Below are positions 17,475 through 25,575 of a stretch of DNA of 64,000 bases, one piece after another. The notes below the pieces were generated by a model. It was not told the origin of the DNA, did not search any database, and worked only from the letters and a program-made list of their open reading frames with translations. A program made the position numbers and the translations under genes. Origin of the DNA: Nocardia sp. BMG111209 (GTDB lineage: Bacteria > Actinomycetota > Actinomycetes > Mycobacteriales > Mycobacteriaceae); the NCBI RefSeq assembly GCF_000381925.1, contig NZ_KB907307.1:3596001-3660000 (forward strand), written 5' to 3'. Within the stretch, counting starts at the first letter, position 1, and every line of letters begins with the position of its first letter.

Positions 17475-17532
17475 TCGAGATCCCGTGGCTGGGAACACAA
17501 TCCGGTGGGGCCGACCTTTCGAGAGGGCCCTC

Positions 17533-18480
17533 ATGAACACGAACGAAACGATCGATGTCGTTCTCCGCGAACGCCGTACGGTGGCTCGCGACATCGACGA
17601 ATTCACCCTCGCCCGCCCCGACGGCGTCCCGCTGCCGCCCTGGGAGGCCGGCGCGCACATCGACGTACTCCTGGACACCGGCGCCGAACGCCAGTACTCG
17701 CTGTGCTCCGATCCGGCCGATGTGTCCGTCTACCGGATCGCGGTCCTGCGCGAACCCGGCGGCCGCGGCGGTTCGGTGCGCCTGCACGAGCTTAGCCCCG
17801 GAGCGTCGCTCTCGATTCGCCTGCCCCGCAACCATTTTCCGCTCGTGCGCGCGCTCGGCTACGTCTTCGTCGCGGGTGGCGTCGGTATCACCCCGATGCC
17901 GGCTCTGCTGTCGGCCGCTGCCCGTACCGGCCGGCCGTGGCGACTGATCCTCACCGCGCACAGCCCCGAAACGGCCGCCTACGCAACCGAATTGCGCAGT
18001 GTTCACGGCGATGCGGTCACTGTCCATCATTCCGGAGCGGCCGGCCGCCTCGACCTCGGCGCGCTGCTGGCCGGTACCGCCCGCGGCACCGCCGTCTACG
18101 TCTGTGGCCCCGCCGGTTTGATCGATGCCGTGGAAAGCGCCTGTGCCCCACTGCCGGCCGTCGACGTGTTCACCGAACGTTTCGTCGCGACGACCACCGA
18201 CAGCGCCGACGATATCCCCTTCGAAGTGTCCCTCGCGAATTCCGGTCTGGTGCTGACGGTTCCACCGGGCCGCTCCATTTTGGACATCGCCGAGGAACAC
18301 GGCGTGGTCACCGTCTCCTCCTGCCGCGAAGGTACCTGCGGCACCTGCGAAACCTCGGTCGTCAGCGGCGAGATCGAACACCGTGACGCGATTCTGTCCT
18401 CGCAGGAACGCGCGGAGGGAGAGACCATGATGATCTGCGTCTCGCGCGGGTGCGGGGCGCGGTTGGTACTGGAGCTCTGA
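17533..18480 (+). CDS. PDR/VanB-family oxygenase reductase
   Basis: 315 residues. FMN/FAD domain with RQYSLCSDP, NAD site VAGGVGITPMPALL, CGPAGLIDAV, and a C-terminal plant-type [2Fe-2S] domain (CREGTCGTCETSV, then a Cys in MMICVSRGC). Such single-chain reductases pass electrons from NADH to a Rieske or other oxygenase. No oxygenase component is adjacent. The gene follows the XRE-cupin regulator by 58 bp on the same strand and may share its transcript, so it could supply an oxygenase elsewhere or a redox step of the operon's pathway. ATG 17533 with GAGAGG upstream. Confidence 0.92.
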   Translation: MNTNETIDVVLRERRTVARDIDEFTLARPDGVPLPPWEAGAHIDVLLDTGAERQYSLCSDPADVSVYRIAVLREPGGRGGSVRLHELSPGASLSIRLPRNHFPLVRALGYVFVAGGVGITPMPALLSAAARTGRPWRLILTAHSPETAAYATELRSVHGDAVTVHHSGAAGRLDLGALLAGTARGTAVYVCGPAGLIDAVESACAPLPAVDVFTERFVATTTDSADDIPFEVSLANSGLVLTVPPGRSILDIAEEHGVVTVSSCREGTCGTCETSVVSGEIEHRDAILSSQERAEGETMMICVSRGCGARLVLEL

Positions 18481-18587
18481 GCGCCGGACGGGTCAGGGCG
18501 TGACGAGGGTTGGTTGTGAATCGAGGCCTTCGGAAGTGGAGTATTCGTCGAGTTCCGCGCACAGGGCCCGGTGATCGGGTGACGGAC

Positions 18588-18766
18588 TCAACACGAAATT
18601 CGCTGCGATTCTTCGGTGGTCGGCTTGCGTTCGACTCGCAGCGGGTGTCCTTCGGCTGTCGGTGTTCCCTTGCAGGTCAGAACGAAGCTTTCCCGGCCTC
18701 CAGTTCGTTCAGCACTGCAGTGGATTCGTTGCGGAACTCGCGCACGCTGATCGTCTTCGCCGTCAT
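18588..18766 (-). pseudogene. broken Phd/YefM-type antitoxin
   Basis: The start MTAKTISVREFRNESTAVLNE is a typical Phd/YefM N-terminus. The frame stops after EAGKASF. One frame over it continues ESFVLTCKGTP... to RVERKPTTEES, the usual rest of an antitoxin of this type. Restoring one G in the GGG run at the junction would rejoin the frames. A further 30 codons in yet another frame (ending at 18493) look like a degraded C-terminus (DHRALCAELDEYST). No PIN or RelE toxin gene follows. Either a true decayed gene or a homopolymer base-call error. Confidence 0.65.
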
Positions 18767-19312
18767 GCACCCGGGGCGCGTGGGGACGCCAGAACATGGG
18801 CGGTATCGGCTACCGAGCCGAGGCTCGCGAGCAGGTGGCGCATCGGCACGACCTGCGGCCCGCCTCAGACCTGCTGCCGCGGTGACGAAATGCGCCTGAT
18901 CACCGGTCGTCGAAACGGTTGAACCGGTGCGGGTTGTTTCGCGATGTCCATGACCGATACCGATTGACCGCGATGGTCGAAAGGAATATCGCTGCCGGTG
19001 GTGTTGCGGCGGGTACTGCGATGGGTTCACCGGGTGACACGTCGGCGACCTTGTCTTCGAATCGAGCGCCCGGGTCCGTCCGCTACTTGTCCGACACGAG
19101 AAGGCCCCCGATCCGATCGTGACCCGGTCGCCGCGGGCCGGGAGGCTGAGGCGACACACCCTCGATCGAGCTGGATTTCGGCAGACCGGGTCATGCACGG
19201 ACGTGAAGTATTCGGCTATCGGGCCGGTGGCGCTCGGTCAGCGTGGTGGCCACGTGCCGCTGCCCGCCTCCGTCGGTGACGAGGCGGGTGGCGGCGGGGG
19301 TGGCAACCCCGG
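18767..19312. other. 546-bp intergenic stretch, no gene recognised
   Basis: Lies between the antitoxin remnant and the end of the DUF222/HNH gene. Reading frames are Arg/Ser/Pro-rich and not protein-like. The string GAAGTATTCGGC occurs at 19204 and again at about 19351 inside the HNH gene end, perhaps a trace of duplication. No tRNA, insertion sequence or clear terminator is seen. Confidence 0.4.
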
Positions 19313-20776
19313 TCAACCCGGTTTTCGGTAGACCGGAGGTGGTGTGGGGGCGAAGTATTCGGCGGGATGGTGGTATCGGTTGACCCTTGGGCGGCGGGCC
19401 GGATCGATGTGGACCGGTGGTATCCATTGGGTGCGTCCGGCATCGCGGGCCCCGGCCGCGGCGGTGTGGGTGTCCCAGCCGGTGGCATGGGTCCCTACCT
19501 GCTGGTGGTGGGGTTCGCAGGCGAAGGTCAGTTGGTCGGCATCGGTGCTGCCACCGGCGGCCCAGTCGGTGCGATGGTGAACCTGGCAAAGGTAGCCGGG
19601 TTTGGTGCAACCTGGGAAGGTGCAGCCGATGTCGCGGGCGTGCAACACTATTCGCTGATCGGGGGACGCGATTCGCTTCGTGCGGCCCAGGTAGAGCGGG
19701 CGGCCGTTGTGGTTGTCGAATATCGCTAGATAATGGTGGGCGTGCGATGCCAGGCGGATGGCGTCGCCGATCGAAATCATCGCGCCGCCACCGGTTGCCA
19801 CTGCGGGGCCGGAGATGGTGACTGCCGAGCCCTCCGATGTTGCCTGGGCTACAGCGTTTTCCAGTTCCTGCAACGTCATCGAGACGACCACGGTGACCGG
19901 CAGGCCGCGGTGCTGACCCAATCGGCCCGAGGCGATACTGTCGCGCAGCACCGCCTTGACCGCATCGTGTTGGCGTTGGGCGGCATTGCGGGTATCACGC
20001 TGCGCGACAGCCTCTTCCGGATCACCATCGGTCAGGGGGGCCGGGTCGTCCGGGTTCAAGAGGCCGGGCTTGGCGAACTTGGCGAAGATCGCCTCCAGGT
20101 ACGCTCGCAGTTCCGGGTCTGCGATGACGGTGCATTTCGACATCAGGTCGGGGCCTTGGCGGCCCATGGTGAACGCGCGGCGGCGAGCACGATCGGCGTC
20201 GGTGAATGTACCGTCGGGGTTGATCAATGCTTCCAGTTTGTCGGCGACCTTTCGCAACTGATCCGGACGCAGCTCACGGGCATGACCGGCGAGCATCACC
20301 TCGGCATCCGCGCGCATCGCCGCATCGACAGTGACCGGCAGATGGTGCATTACATCCCGGATGATTTTCACGTGGGCGGGAGCGATCGTACCGGCGCGCT
20401 GGGCTGCTGCGGTTTCCGACAATAACGGTGCCAGCGTCTCACCGGTCATTCCGACATGGTGGGCCAGATCGTCGGCAGCCCGGCAGCGGGCACGCGCTTC
20501 GGCCGGGGTGATACGAAGGCTGTCCGCGAGTGTATCGACGAGATTGTTTGCCGGGAACTCGGTATTCGACCACTGCTCGTTCATTTGAGCTGTCCACTCG
20601 AGGCCGGCGGCGGGCAACATACGTACCACTGTCTCGACGCGGCGGATCAACATGAGACGATCCCGGTTCGTGAACGCTCCGGTGGACAGGTTCGAGACCT
20701 GAGCGGCAGCGGCCTCCAGCGCGCGGAGGGCGGCCTCCGCGGCGGGGTCTTCGACTGCTTCCAGGCTCGAACGCAT
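19313..20776 (-). CDS. DUF222 / HNH endonuclease (13E12 repeat family)
   Basis: 487 residues. The N-terminal two thirds are DUF222 (FTNRDRLMLIRRVETVVRMLP, then RITPAEARARCRAADDL). The C-terminal HNH nuclease has a zinc-type CTFPGC, CQVHHRTDWAAGG, and ACEPHHQ. The family is abundant in Mycobacterium, Nocardia and Rhodococcus, often in many near-identical copies; mobility is suspected but the role is unsettled. A TATCAT box 6 bases before the ATG fits a leaderless transcript. No inverted repeats or target duplications flank it. It sits between a decayed antitoxin and a tandem repeat, so this is a plausible region of variability. Confidence 0.9.
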   Translation of the reverse strand: MRSSLEAVEDPAAEAALRALEAAAAQVSNLSTGAFTNRDRLMLIRRVETVVRMLPAAGLEWTAQMNEQWSNTEFPANNLVDTLADSLRITPAEARARCRAADDLAHHVGMTGETLAPLLSETAAAQRAGTIAPAHVKIIRDVMHHLPVTVDAAMRADAEVMLAGHARELRPDQLRKVADKLEALINPDGTFTDADRARRRAFTMGRQGPDLMSKCTVIADPELRAYLEAIFAKFAKPGLLNPDDPAPLTDGDPEEAVAQRDTRNAAQRQHDAVKAVLRDSIASGRLGQHRGLPVTVVVSMTLQELENAVAQATSEGSAVTISGPAVATGGGAMISIGDAIRLASHAHHYLAIFDNHNGRPLYLGRTKRIASPDQRIVLHARDIGCTFPGCTKPGYLCQVHHRTDWAAGGSTDADQLTFACEPHHQQVGTHATGWDTHTAAAGARDAGRTQWIPPVHIDPARRPRVNRYHHPAEYFAPTPPPVYRKPG

Positions 20777-20950
20777 GTGCCCATGATATCCGCCCTCAGA
20801 TCGGACACGCTAGTGCTAAAACCAGTTCTAACAGGGCATTCGGGCGTGTCGGGGCTCCGATGGTTGCGACTGGACAGTCGGTTGTGACACCTGAAACGGG
20901 CTTCGATCCGAACCTGGCCGCCACATCCTTCGCCGGTCGCCGGACAGGGG

Positions 20951-21470
20951 GCAGCGGCTTTTCGACGACACCAGTGCGGCCCTCTTGACGCCTCGGTCGA
21001 GACCAGGTCGGCAGCTTGCCGACGACGTGGATGCGCCACCTTCCAGAACCTCGGTCGAAACCGGGTCACAAACTTGCCGACAATGCGAATGCGGCACCGT
21101 CCAGAAACAAATCCCGACCAACAGCTTGCCGACAGTGCCCGCTGCGCAACCTGTTCCAGAACCTCGACCGAAACTGGTCATAAAATTGGCGACGACGCCG
21201 ATGCGGCACTTTCCAGGACCTTGGTCGAAACCCGATCTACAGCCCTCCGACAATGGCGCCTCGCCACCTCCCAGGGCCTCGGCCGAAAACCTCGTCGGCA
21301 GCCTGCCGACAATGCCGCCGCGCAACCTTCCGGAATATTTGCCGAAGCTGGGTCAGCAACTTGCTGACAGTGCGGATGCGGCACCGTTCAAAAGGTCGGC
21401 CGAAACCCGGCCGGCGGCTTGGCGGCTACGCCGATGCGTCATCTTCCAGAGCTTTGGTCAAATCGGCTGT
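20951..21470. repeat. degenerate 58-bp tandem array, about nine units
   Basis: The core CAGCTTGCCGAC recurs, with changes, aligned at 20964, 21021, 21079, 21131, 21191, 21249, 21308, 21366 and 21424: spacings 57, 58, 52, 60, 58, 59, 58 and 58 bp. Each unit continues TGCGGATGCGGCACCTTCCA and then CTCGGTCGAAACC-like. The last unit runs into the 3' end of the isochorismatase-family gene and encodes its final residues, suggesting the array grew from that end. Not a CRISPR: no unique spacers. It fills most of the gap 20777-21425, which holds no gene. Confidence 0.8.
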
Positions 21471-22196
21471 GGCTGCGGTGAATCCGAAACATTGGCGCAC
21501 GTTGTAGACGGTGGCGTCCAGGCAATACACTGGGGATGTGGTGGCGACGGCGTCGGTGAGCATGACCACGTCGTAGCCGATGTTCGCGGCGTCCATCAAG
21601 GTGGCGAGGACGCATTGGTCGGCGTTTACGCCTGCGAACAGCAGGGTGTCCACTCGGAGGTTGCGGAGTACGGAATCCAGTGGGGTATCTACGAATCCGC
21701 TCATTCGGTACTTGTCGATTCGGAGGTCTTCGGGGACTATTTCGAGATCGTCTACGACGGCGGCGCCCCAGCTGCCTGCCTCCAGGACGGCGGTGCTGGA
21801 AGGGCTTGCGGGGCTGCCGATTCCGTTGCCTTTCCCGGCTGGGTCGTAGACGTGTAGCACGTTCGGGGGAAGGTTGGCGCGGTCGGGGCGGTTGCCCCAG
21901 TTCACCCAGACCACTGGGACTTTCGCGGCGCGCAGTACGGGCAGTGCGGTGGCGACGGTTTCGACTGCGGCCCGGGTACCGGAGATGTCTACGCCGATGC
22001 TCGCCAGCCAGCCGTCCGGATGGCAGAAATCGTTCTGCAGGTCGACTATCAGCAGGGCGGTACGCTCCAGGTCCAGTAGCAGATCCTGTGGGAGGGCGGG
22101 CAATTCGATCGACCGGGGCGGGCGGGGTTCGCGGCGGAGGTCGGCTCGATCCGGGGTCAGCGTCCAGCGATTACGGTGATGCACGGTGCTGCTCAT
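21426..22196 (-). CDS. isochorismatase-family cysteine hydrolase (RutB/biuret-hydrolase-like)
   Basis: 256 residues. The triad is clear: Asp in LLIVDLQNDFCH, Lys in RIDKYRMSGFVDTPL and the nucleophile Cys in AGVNADQCVLATLMDA. The extended N-terminus and WVNWGNRPD match the RutB and biuret/ureidoacrylate hydrolase branch, which splits ureido or carbamoyl C-N bonds, rather than true isochorismatase. It precedes no Rut gene; the next gene on the same strand, 211 bp upstream, is an amidase. The last residues are encoded inside the last unit of the 58-bp repeat. ATG 22196; the ribosome binding site is weak. Confidence 0.87.
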   Translation of the reverse strand: MSSTVHHRNRWTLTPDRADLRREPRPPRSIELPALPQDLLLDLERTALLIVDLQNDFCHPDGWLASIGVDISGTRAAVETVATALPVLRAAKVPVVWVNWGNRPDRANLPPNVLHVYDPAGKGNGIGSPASPSSTAVLEAGSWGAAVVDDLEIVPEDLRIDKYRMSGFVDTPLDSVLRNLRVDTLLFAGVNADQCVLATLMDAANIGYDVVMLTDAVATTSPVYCLDATVYNVRQCFGFTAATADLTKALEDDASA

Positions 22197-22407
22197 TTCT
22201 GTTCCGATCCGGATTGCCGACCGACTCCTGTTGTGTGACAACGCTTCTGGTTCGGGACCATCACGGCAGTCGATGCGACGGCCTGCCTGTCGATATCGTC
22301 CGGCTGTCGACGCGACACGGTCGAAGGGCGCAGCATGGAGTGCTTACGGTGGAAAGTGCTTATATGAGAGCCGGATACGAGTGTGGCCCCGGCGCCGACG
22401 ACCCTGG

Positions 22408-23901
22408 TCATGATCGGGCGGCGAAGGTCAGCAGGCTGCGATCCTGGCCTGGACCGGCGAGCAGGCACAGGCCCAGCGGTAGGCCGTCGAGTTGGAGCGC
22501 GGGCAGGGTCAGGGCGGGCAGGCCGGCCAGGGAGGCATGGCACGTCAGGCGGAGGGTTGCCTGGCGGGTCGCCTCAACAGCGGCAGAATCGGCGTTGCGG
22601 TGCGGCGCCGGGGAGGCCGCGGCGGGGAGGGCGAAGGCGGTGCCGGGAGGCAGCGCGGCATGCCACGCTTTTCTGGTGTGGTCCAATACTTTTCGGGCGC
22701 TCGCTTCGGCTTCGGGGGTCACGGAGCGGCCGAATTCGAATCGGGCGGCGATCTCCGGGGCTAGGGCGCCGGGGTGGTTCGTGACGAAATCACCGTGCAG
22801 CCGCCACGCTTCCGCCGCCTGTACAGCTCGGAAGGCAGCGAGAACTACGCTCAGGGCGTCGGCCGCCGCAGGTCGGTGCGCCGGATCCGCCGACGAGGGC
22901 GGAGGAAAGCCCACCCCGGAGTGCAGCGGCGTACTCGCCGCGGCGGACGGCACAGGATTCGCCGAAAGGCCCGATGGGGACGGCACAGGACTCACCGGAA
23001 AACCCGGCTGGGACCGCACAGGACCCGCCGGACGACCCGACGTGGCCGACACAGGATCCACCGGAAGACCCGACGAGGACGCCACAGCATCGGCCGAGAG
23101 ATCCGGTAGAGAAGCCGCAGGACTCGGCGGAACACCCTCCGGACCGGCGGCGCCGAGATATTCGGGCAGCGGAAAACTGACCGAGCGCACCTCCGCTCCG
23201 AGCGCATGCACCGCATCCATGAAGGGGGCGCGCGCCGCCGGGGGTAGCAAGTCGATCAAGGTGGGGTCGACCAGGATCGTGGTGATCGGGTGCTGCGACT
23301 GCGGCGGGAGCAGGGCGTCGGCGGCTCGGGTGAGTAGGTCCAGGTCGCGCGTCAGGAGGCCGACGGTGTCGAAACTCGGTGCCAGGCCCAGTAATCCGGT
23401 GCGGGAGACGGCATCGTGGGTGGTACGCAGGCCGTACAGTCCGCAGTAGGAGGCGGGGACCCGGATCGAGCCGGCGGTGTCGGTGCCCAGGCCGATGTCG
23501 GCGACGCCTGCGGCCACCGCGGCGGCGGGGCCGCTGCTGGAGCCGCCGCAGAGGTATTGTGGGGCAATAGGATTGGGGATAGACCCGTAGTGGATGTTGG
23601 CGCCTTCCAGGGAGAAGGCGAGCTCGTCGGTGAGGGCGGTGCCGGTGATGTCGGCGCCGGCGTTCAGCAGTGCGGCGACCGCGTCGGCATGGGCCGATTC
23701 GATGGGGGCTTCGGCCAGCCAGGTCGGGTTGCCCGCGCCGATCTGCTGGCCGGCGATCGCGAAGAGGTCCTTCACCGCCACCCGGGCATGATTCAGGGGG
23801 CCGTAATCGCCGGGTACCAGCGGGCCGTCCGGCGGCAGCACTCGCCACATCGAGGTGTCGGTGGGAAAATCGTCGACCGGGATGACGGGAGGGCTGCTCA
23901 C
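22408..23901 (-). CDS. amidase-signature hydrolase (AMI1-like) with a repeat-built linker
   Basis: 497 residues from the GTG at 23901. The Ser-cis Ser-Lys triad is present: Lys at about 44 (VAVKDLF), GGSSSG at about 119-124 and the nucleophile Ser at about 145 (GTDTAGSIRVPAS). The stretch NPTWL and ANIHYGSIPNPIAP is closest to plant-type AMI1 amidases that hydrolyse indole-3-acetamide and similar primary amides. Between the two halves, residues about 250-320 form a Pro/Ser/Gly linker made of an 11-residue repeat. An upstream start at 23934 (ATG) is possible but would lie within the palindrome at 23922. Codon use in the linker is like the rest. Confidence 0.85.
   Translation of the reverse strand: MSSPPVIPVDDFPTDTSMWRVLPPDGPLVPGDYGPLNHARVAVKDLFAIAGQQIGAGNPTWLAEAPIESAHADAVAALLNAGADITGTALTDELAFSLEGANIHYGSIPNPIAPQYLCGGSSSGPAAAVAAGVADIGLGTDTAGSIRVPASYCGLYGLRTTHDAVSRTGLLGLAPSFDTVGLLTRDLDLLTRAADALLPPQSQHPITTILVDPTLIDLLPPAARAPFMDAVHALGAEVRSVSFPLPEYLGAAGPEGVPPSPAASLPDLSADAVASSSGLPVDPVSATSGRPAGPVRSQPGFPVSPVPSPSGLSANPVPSAAASTPLHSGVGFPPPSSADPAHRPAAADALSVVLAAFRAVQAAEAWRLHGDFVTNHPGALAPEIAARFEFGRSVTPEAEASARKVLDHTRKAWHAALPPGTAFALPAAASPAPHRNADSAAVEATRQATLRLTCHASLAGLPALTLPALQLDGLPLGLCLLAGPGQDRSLLTFAARS
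22948..23148. repeat. 33-bp minisatellite inside the amidase gene, six units
   Basis: CACAGGA or close variants recur at exactly 33-bp steps: 22951, 22984, 23017, 23050, 23083 and 23116. Each unit also carries a CCGG-A-A/G-CCCG core. 33 bp is 11 codons, so the reading frame is kept and the protein shows repeating S-G-x-P-x-x-P-V-type segments. Confidence 0.9.
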
Positions 23902-23921
23902 CGTTTCGAGCCTAGCCAGCA

Positions 23922-23940
23922 ATGTTGATGGCATGAACAT
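23922..23940. promoter_or_regulatory. second operator-like copy ATGTTGATGGCATGAACAT
   Basis: 17 of 19 bases match the perfect palindrome at 16747-16765. It lies in the 209-bp region between the divergent amidase (start 23901) and MBL-fold hydrolase (start 24111) genes. A half-site, ATCAACAT, occurs at 24091-24098, just before the MBL gene's ribosome binding site. Confidence 0.6.
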
Positions 23941-24110
23941 CTCGCGTAACGGCGGTGTGAACGTTGACCGTTCGGGGTGCCGCAGGTGGTCACCGGTGGC
24001 CGGGACGTGGAGCGGCCGCGCGTCATGGGCCGTCCCGAGAGGTTTACGTCGGCGCAATACAGTCCGAATAGGGTTGCCGATGTAAGTGTGATCAACATTG
24101 TGGAGGTCCC

Positions 24111-25043
24111 GTGGGGTCAGCGCAGCGGGAATTCTGTGCCGCGGCCGAGGAGTGGTTCGCGGTGCGCGATCTCGGTGACGGGATTCATCTGATCAACGAA
24201 CCCGGGCATGTGGCCAGTTATCTGGTGGTCGGCAGCCGGTCGGCGTTGCTGTTCGATTCCGGGATGGGGATCGCGGCGATCTCGCGGGTCGTCACCGGGC
24301 TGACGTCGCTGCCGATCCTGGTGGTGTCCTCGCATCACCACACCGATCATCGGGGTGGGAACGCCGATCTCGCCGCGCACGCGGACATCGTCGACTTCGC
24401 GGCGCATCCGGCGGCGCTCGATCCGGCGTCCGGATGTGCGCACGGGGCAGCCGATCCGGGATTTCTGGGGGCCTATGCGGTGGCGATGGCCGGGGTCGTC
24501 GACGAGTATCGGCGGTTCGCGGCGGCGGATCGGGGGTATTTCTTCACTCAGGCCCGGTTGGATGCGATGCGGGCGCTGCCGGATCTGAGCGGCTGGGCGA
24601 TTGCGGCCACGGCGGTCACGCGCTCGCTGTCCGACGGGGAGATCCTCGATCTGGGTGATCGGCGGTTCGAGGTGCTGCATACGCCCGGGCATGCGGCCGA
24701 TGCGCTGTGCCTGTTCGAACGTGCTTCCGGCACACTGCTTTCCGGCGACACCGTACTCACCGCGGCACACTGGTTGCACGGGGCGGGGGCCGATCCGGCC
24801 GCATTCGCGGCGTCCACCGCGCGGTTGGCGGGCCTGCCGATCCGGCGAATCCTGCCCGCGCACAACCTGATCACCGAACTTCCGGGACGGGCGGCCGGGG
24901 AGGTCGCGGCCGCGGCGGCCGCGCTGCTCGCCGGGACCACCACCGCCGGGCCCGGCGCCGATCTGCTCGGGAATCCGGTCGTCCGGCACGACTGCGGGCC
25001 GGTCACCCTGCTCACCCCAGCCCTCGGAAAGGACCGATCATGA
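24111..25043 (+). CDS. metallo-beta-lactamase-fold hydrolase
   Basis: 310 residues. Zinc ligands: HHHTDH at about residues 75-80 (the HxHxDH motif), His in HTPGHAADALCLF, Asp in SGDTVL and His in LPAHN. Fold and loops fit the glyoxalase-II/SoxH-like branch that hydrolyses thioesters or lactones. GTG start with GGAGG 4 bases upstream. It ends with an ATGA overlap into the cupin gene, so the two form one unit. The divergent promoter it shares with the amidase carries the palindrome linked to the XRE-cupin regulator. Confidence 0.88.
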   Translation: MGSAQREFCAAAEEWFAVRDLGDGIHLINEPGHVASYLVVGSRSALLFDSGMGIAAISRVVTGLTSLPILVVSSHHHTDHRGGNADLAAHADIVDFAAHPAALDPASGCAHGAADPGFLGAYAVAMAGVVDEYRRFAAADRGYFFTQARLDAMRALPDLSGWAIAATAVTRSLSDGEILDLGDRRFEVLHTPGHAADALCLFERASGTLLSGDTVLTAAHWLHGAGADPAAFAASTARLAGLPIRRILPAHNLITELPGRAAGEVAAAAAALLAGTTTAGPGADLLGNPVVRHDCGPVTLLTPALGKDRS

Positions 25044-25507
25044 CCGGCGCTCCGCCCGTCGTCCGTCGCCTCGGCGATCTGCACGCCTCCCTCATCTCCC
25101 CGGCCGACACGGTCCGGCTGTGTACCCTGGCCGGTCCCGAACACGGTTCCGCCGCAAGTGTTTTCCTGGAGATCTGGGAGCCCGGCGGTGCGCAGCCGGT
25201 GAATTCGCATCCGGATTCGGCGGAGATCTTCCTGGTGCTGTCCGGGACGGCCCTCGCCCACAGCGACGAGCATGTCGCCGAGTTGACCGCGGGCGACATT
25301 TTGGTGCTGCAACCGGGTTCCGCGCATCGGATCGTCAATACCTCGGCGACCGAGCGGCTCTACACGGTCACGATCATGGCCGACGACGGCGGGTTCGCCG
25401 CGCTGGTCGACGCGGGTACCCGGGTTCCGTTGTATGCCGGTGATATTCGGGTCGTGGCCGGGGATGCGGCGGTACTCGATGCGGATTCGGAGCGCGACAC
25501 GGCATAA
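25040..25507 (+). CDS. small cupin-domain protein
   Basis: 155 residues, one double-stranded beta-helix. Metal-site motifs: PVNSHPDSAEIFLVLSG (His and Glu) and GDILVLQPGSAHRIVN (His). Cupins of this size are either metal-dependent enzymes on small acids or sensors. Translational coupling to the MBL-fold hydrolase suggests a consecutive step or an isomerase role. No substrate is evident. Confidence 0.85.
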   Translation: MTGAPPVVRRLGDLHASLISPADTVRLCTLAGPEHGSAASVFLEIWEPGGAQPVNSHPDSAEIFLVLSGTALAHSDEHVAELTAGDILVLQPGSAHRIVNTSATERLYTVTIMADDGGFAALVDAGTRVPLYAGDIRVVAGDAAVLDADSERDTA

Positions 25508-25575
25508 ATCGGATGCGTCCGGGGCGTCCGGTTTCCTACCGTGGTGGAAACGAACACCGCTGGAAGGAGTCCGGA

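Noticed and set aside
18362..18587. VapC or RelE toxin gene partner for the antitoxin remnant
   Set aside because: No frame shows PIN-domain acidic residues or a RelE fold; what remains looks like a degraded antitoxin tail.
19313..20776. Mobile group or intein-type homing element
   Set aside because: No flanking inverted repeats, target duplications, integrase or interrupted host gene. Only the DUF222/HNH family assignment is supported.
20951..21470. CRISPR array
   Set aside because: Units are degenerate and directly adjacent, with no conserved repeat separated by unique spacers, and no cas genes are in the window.
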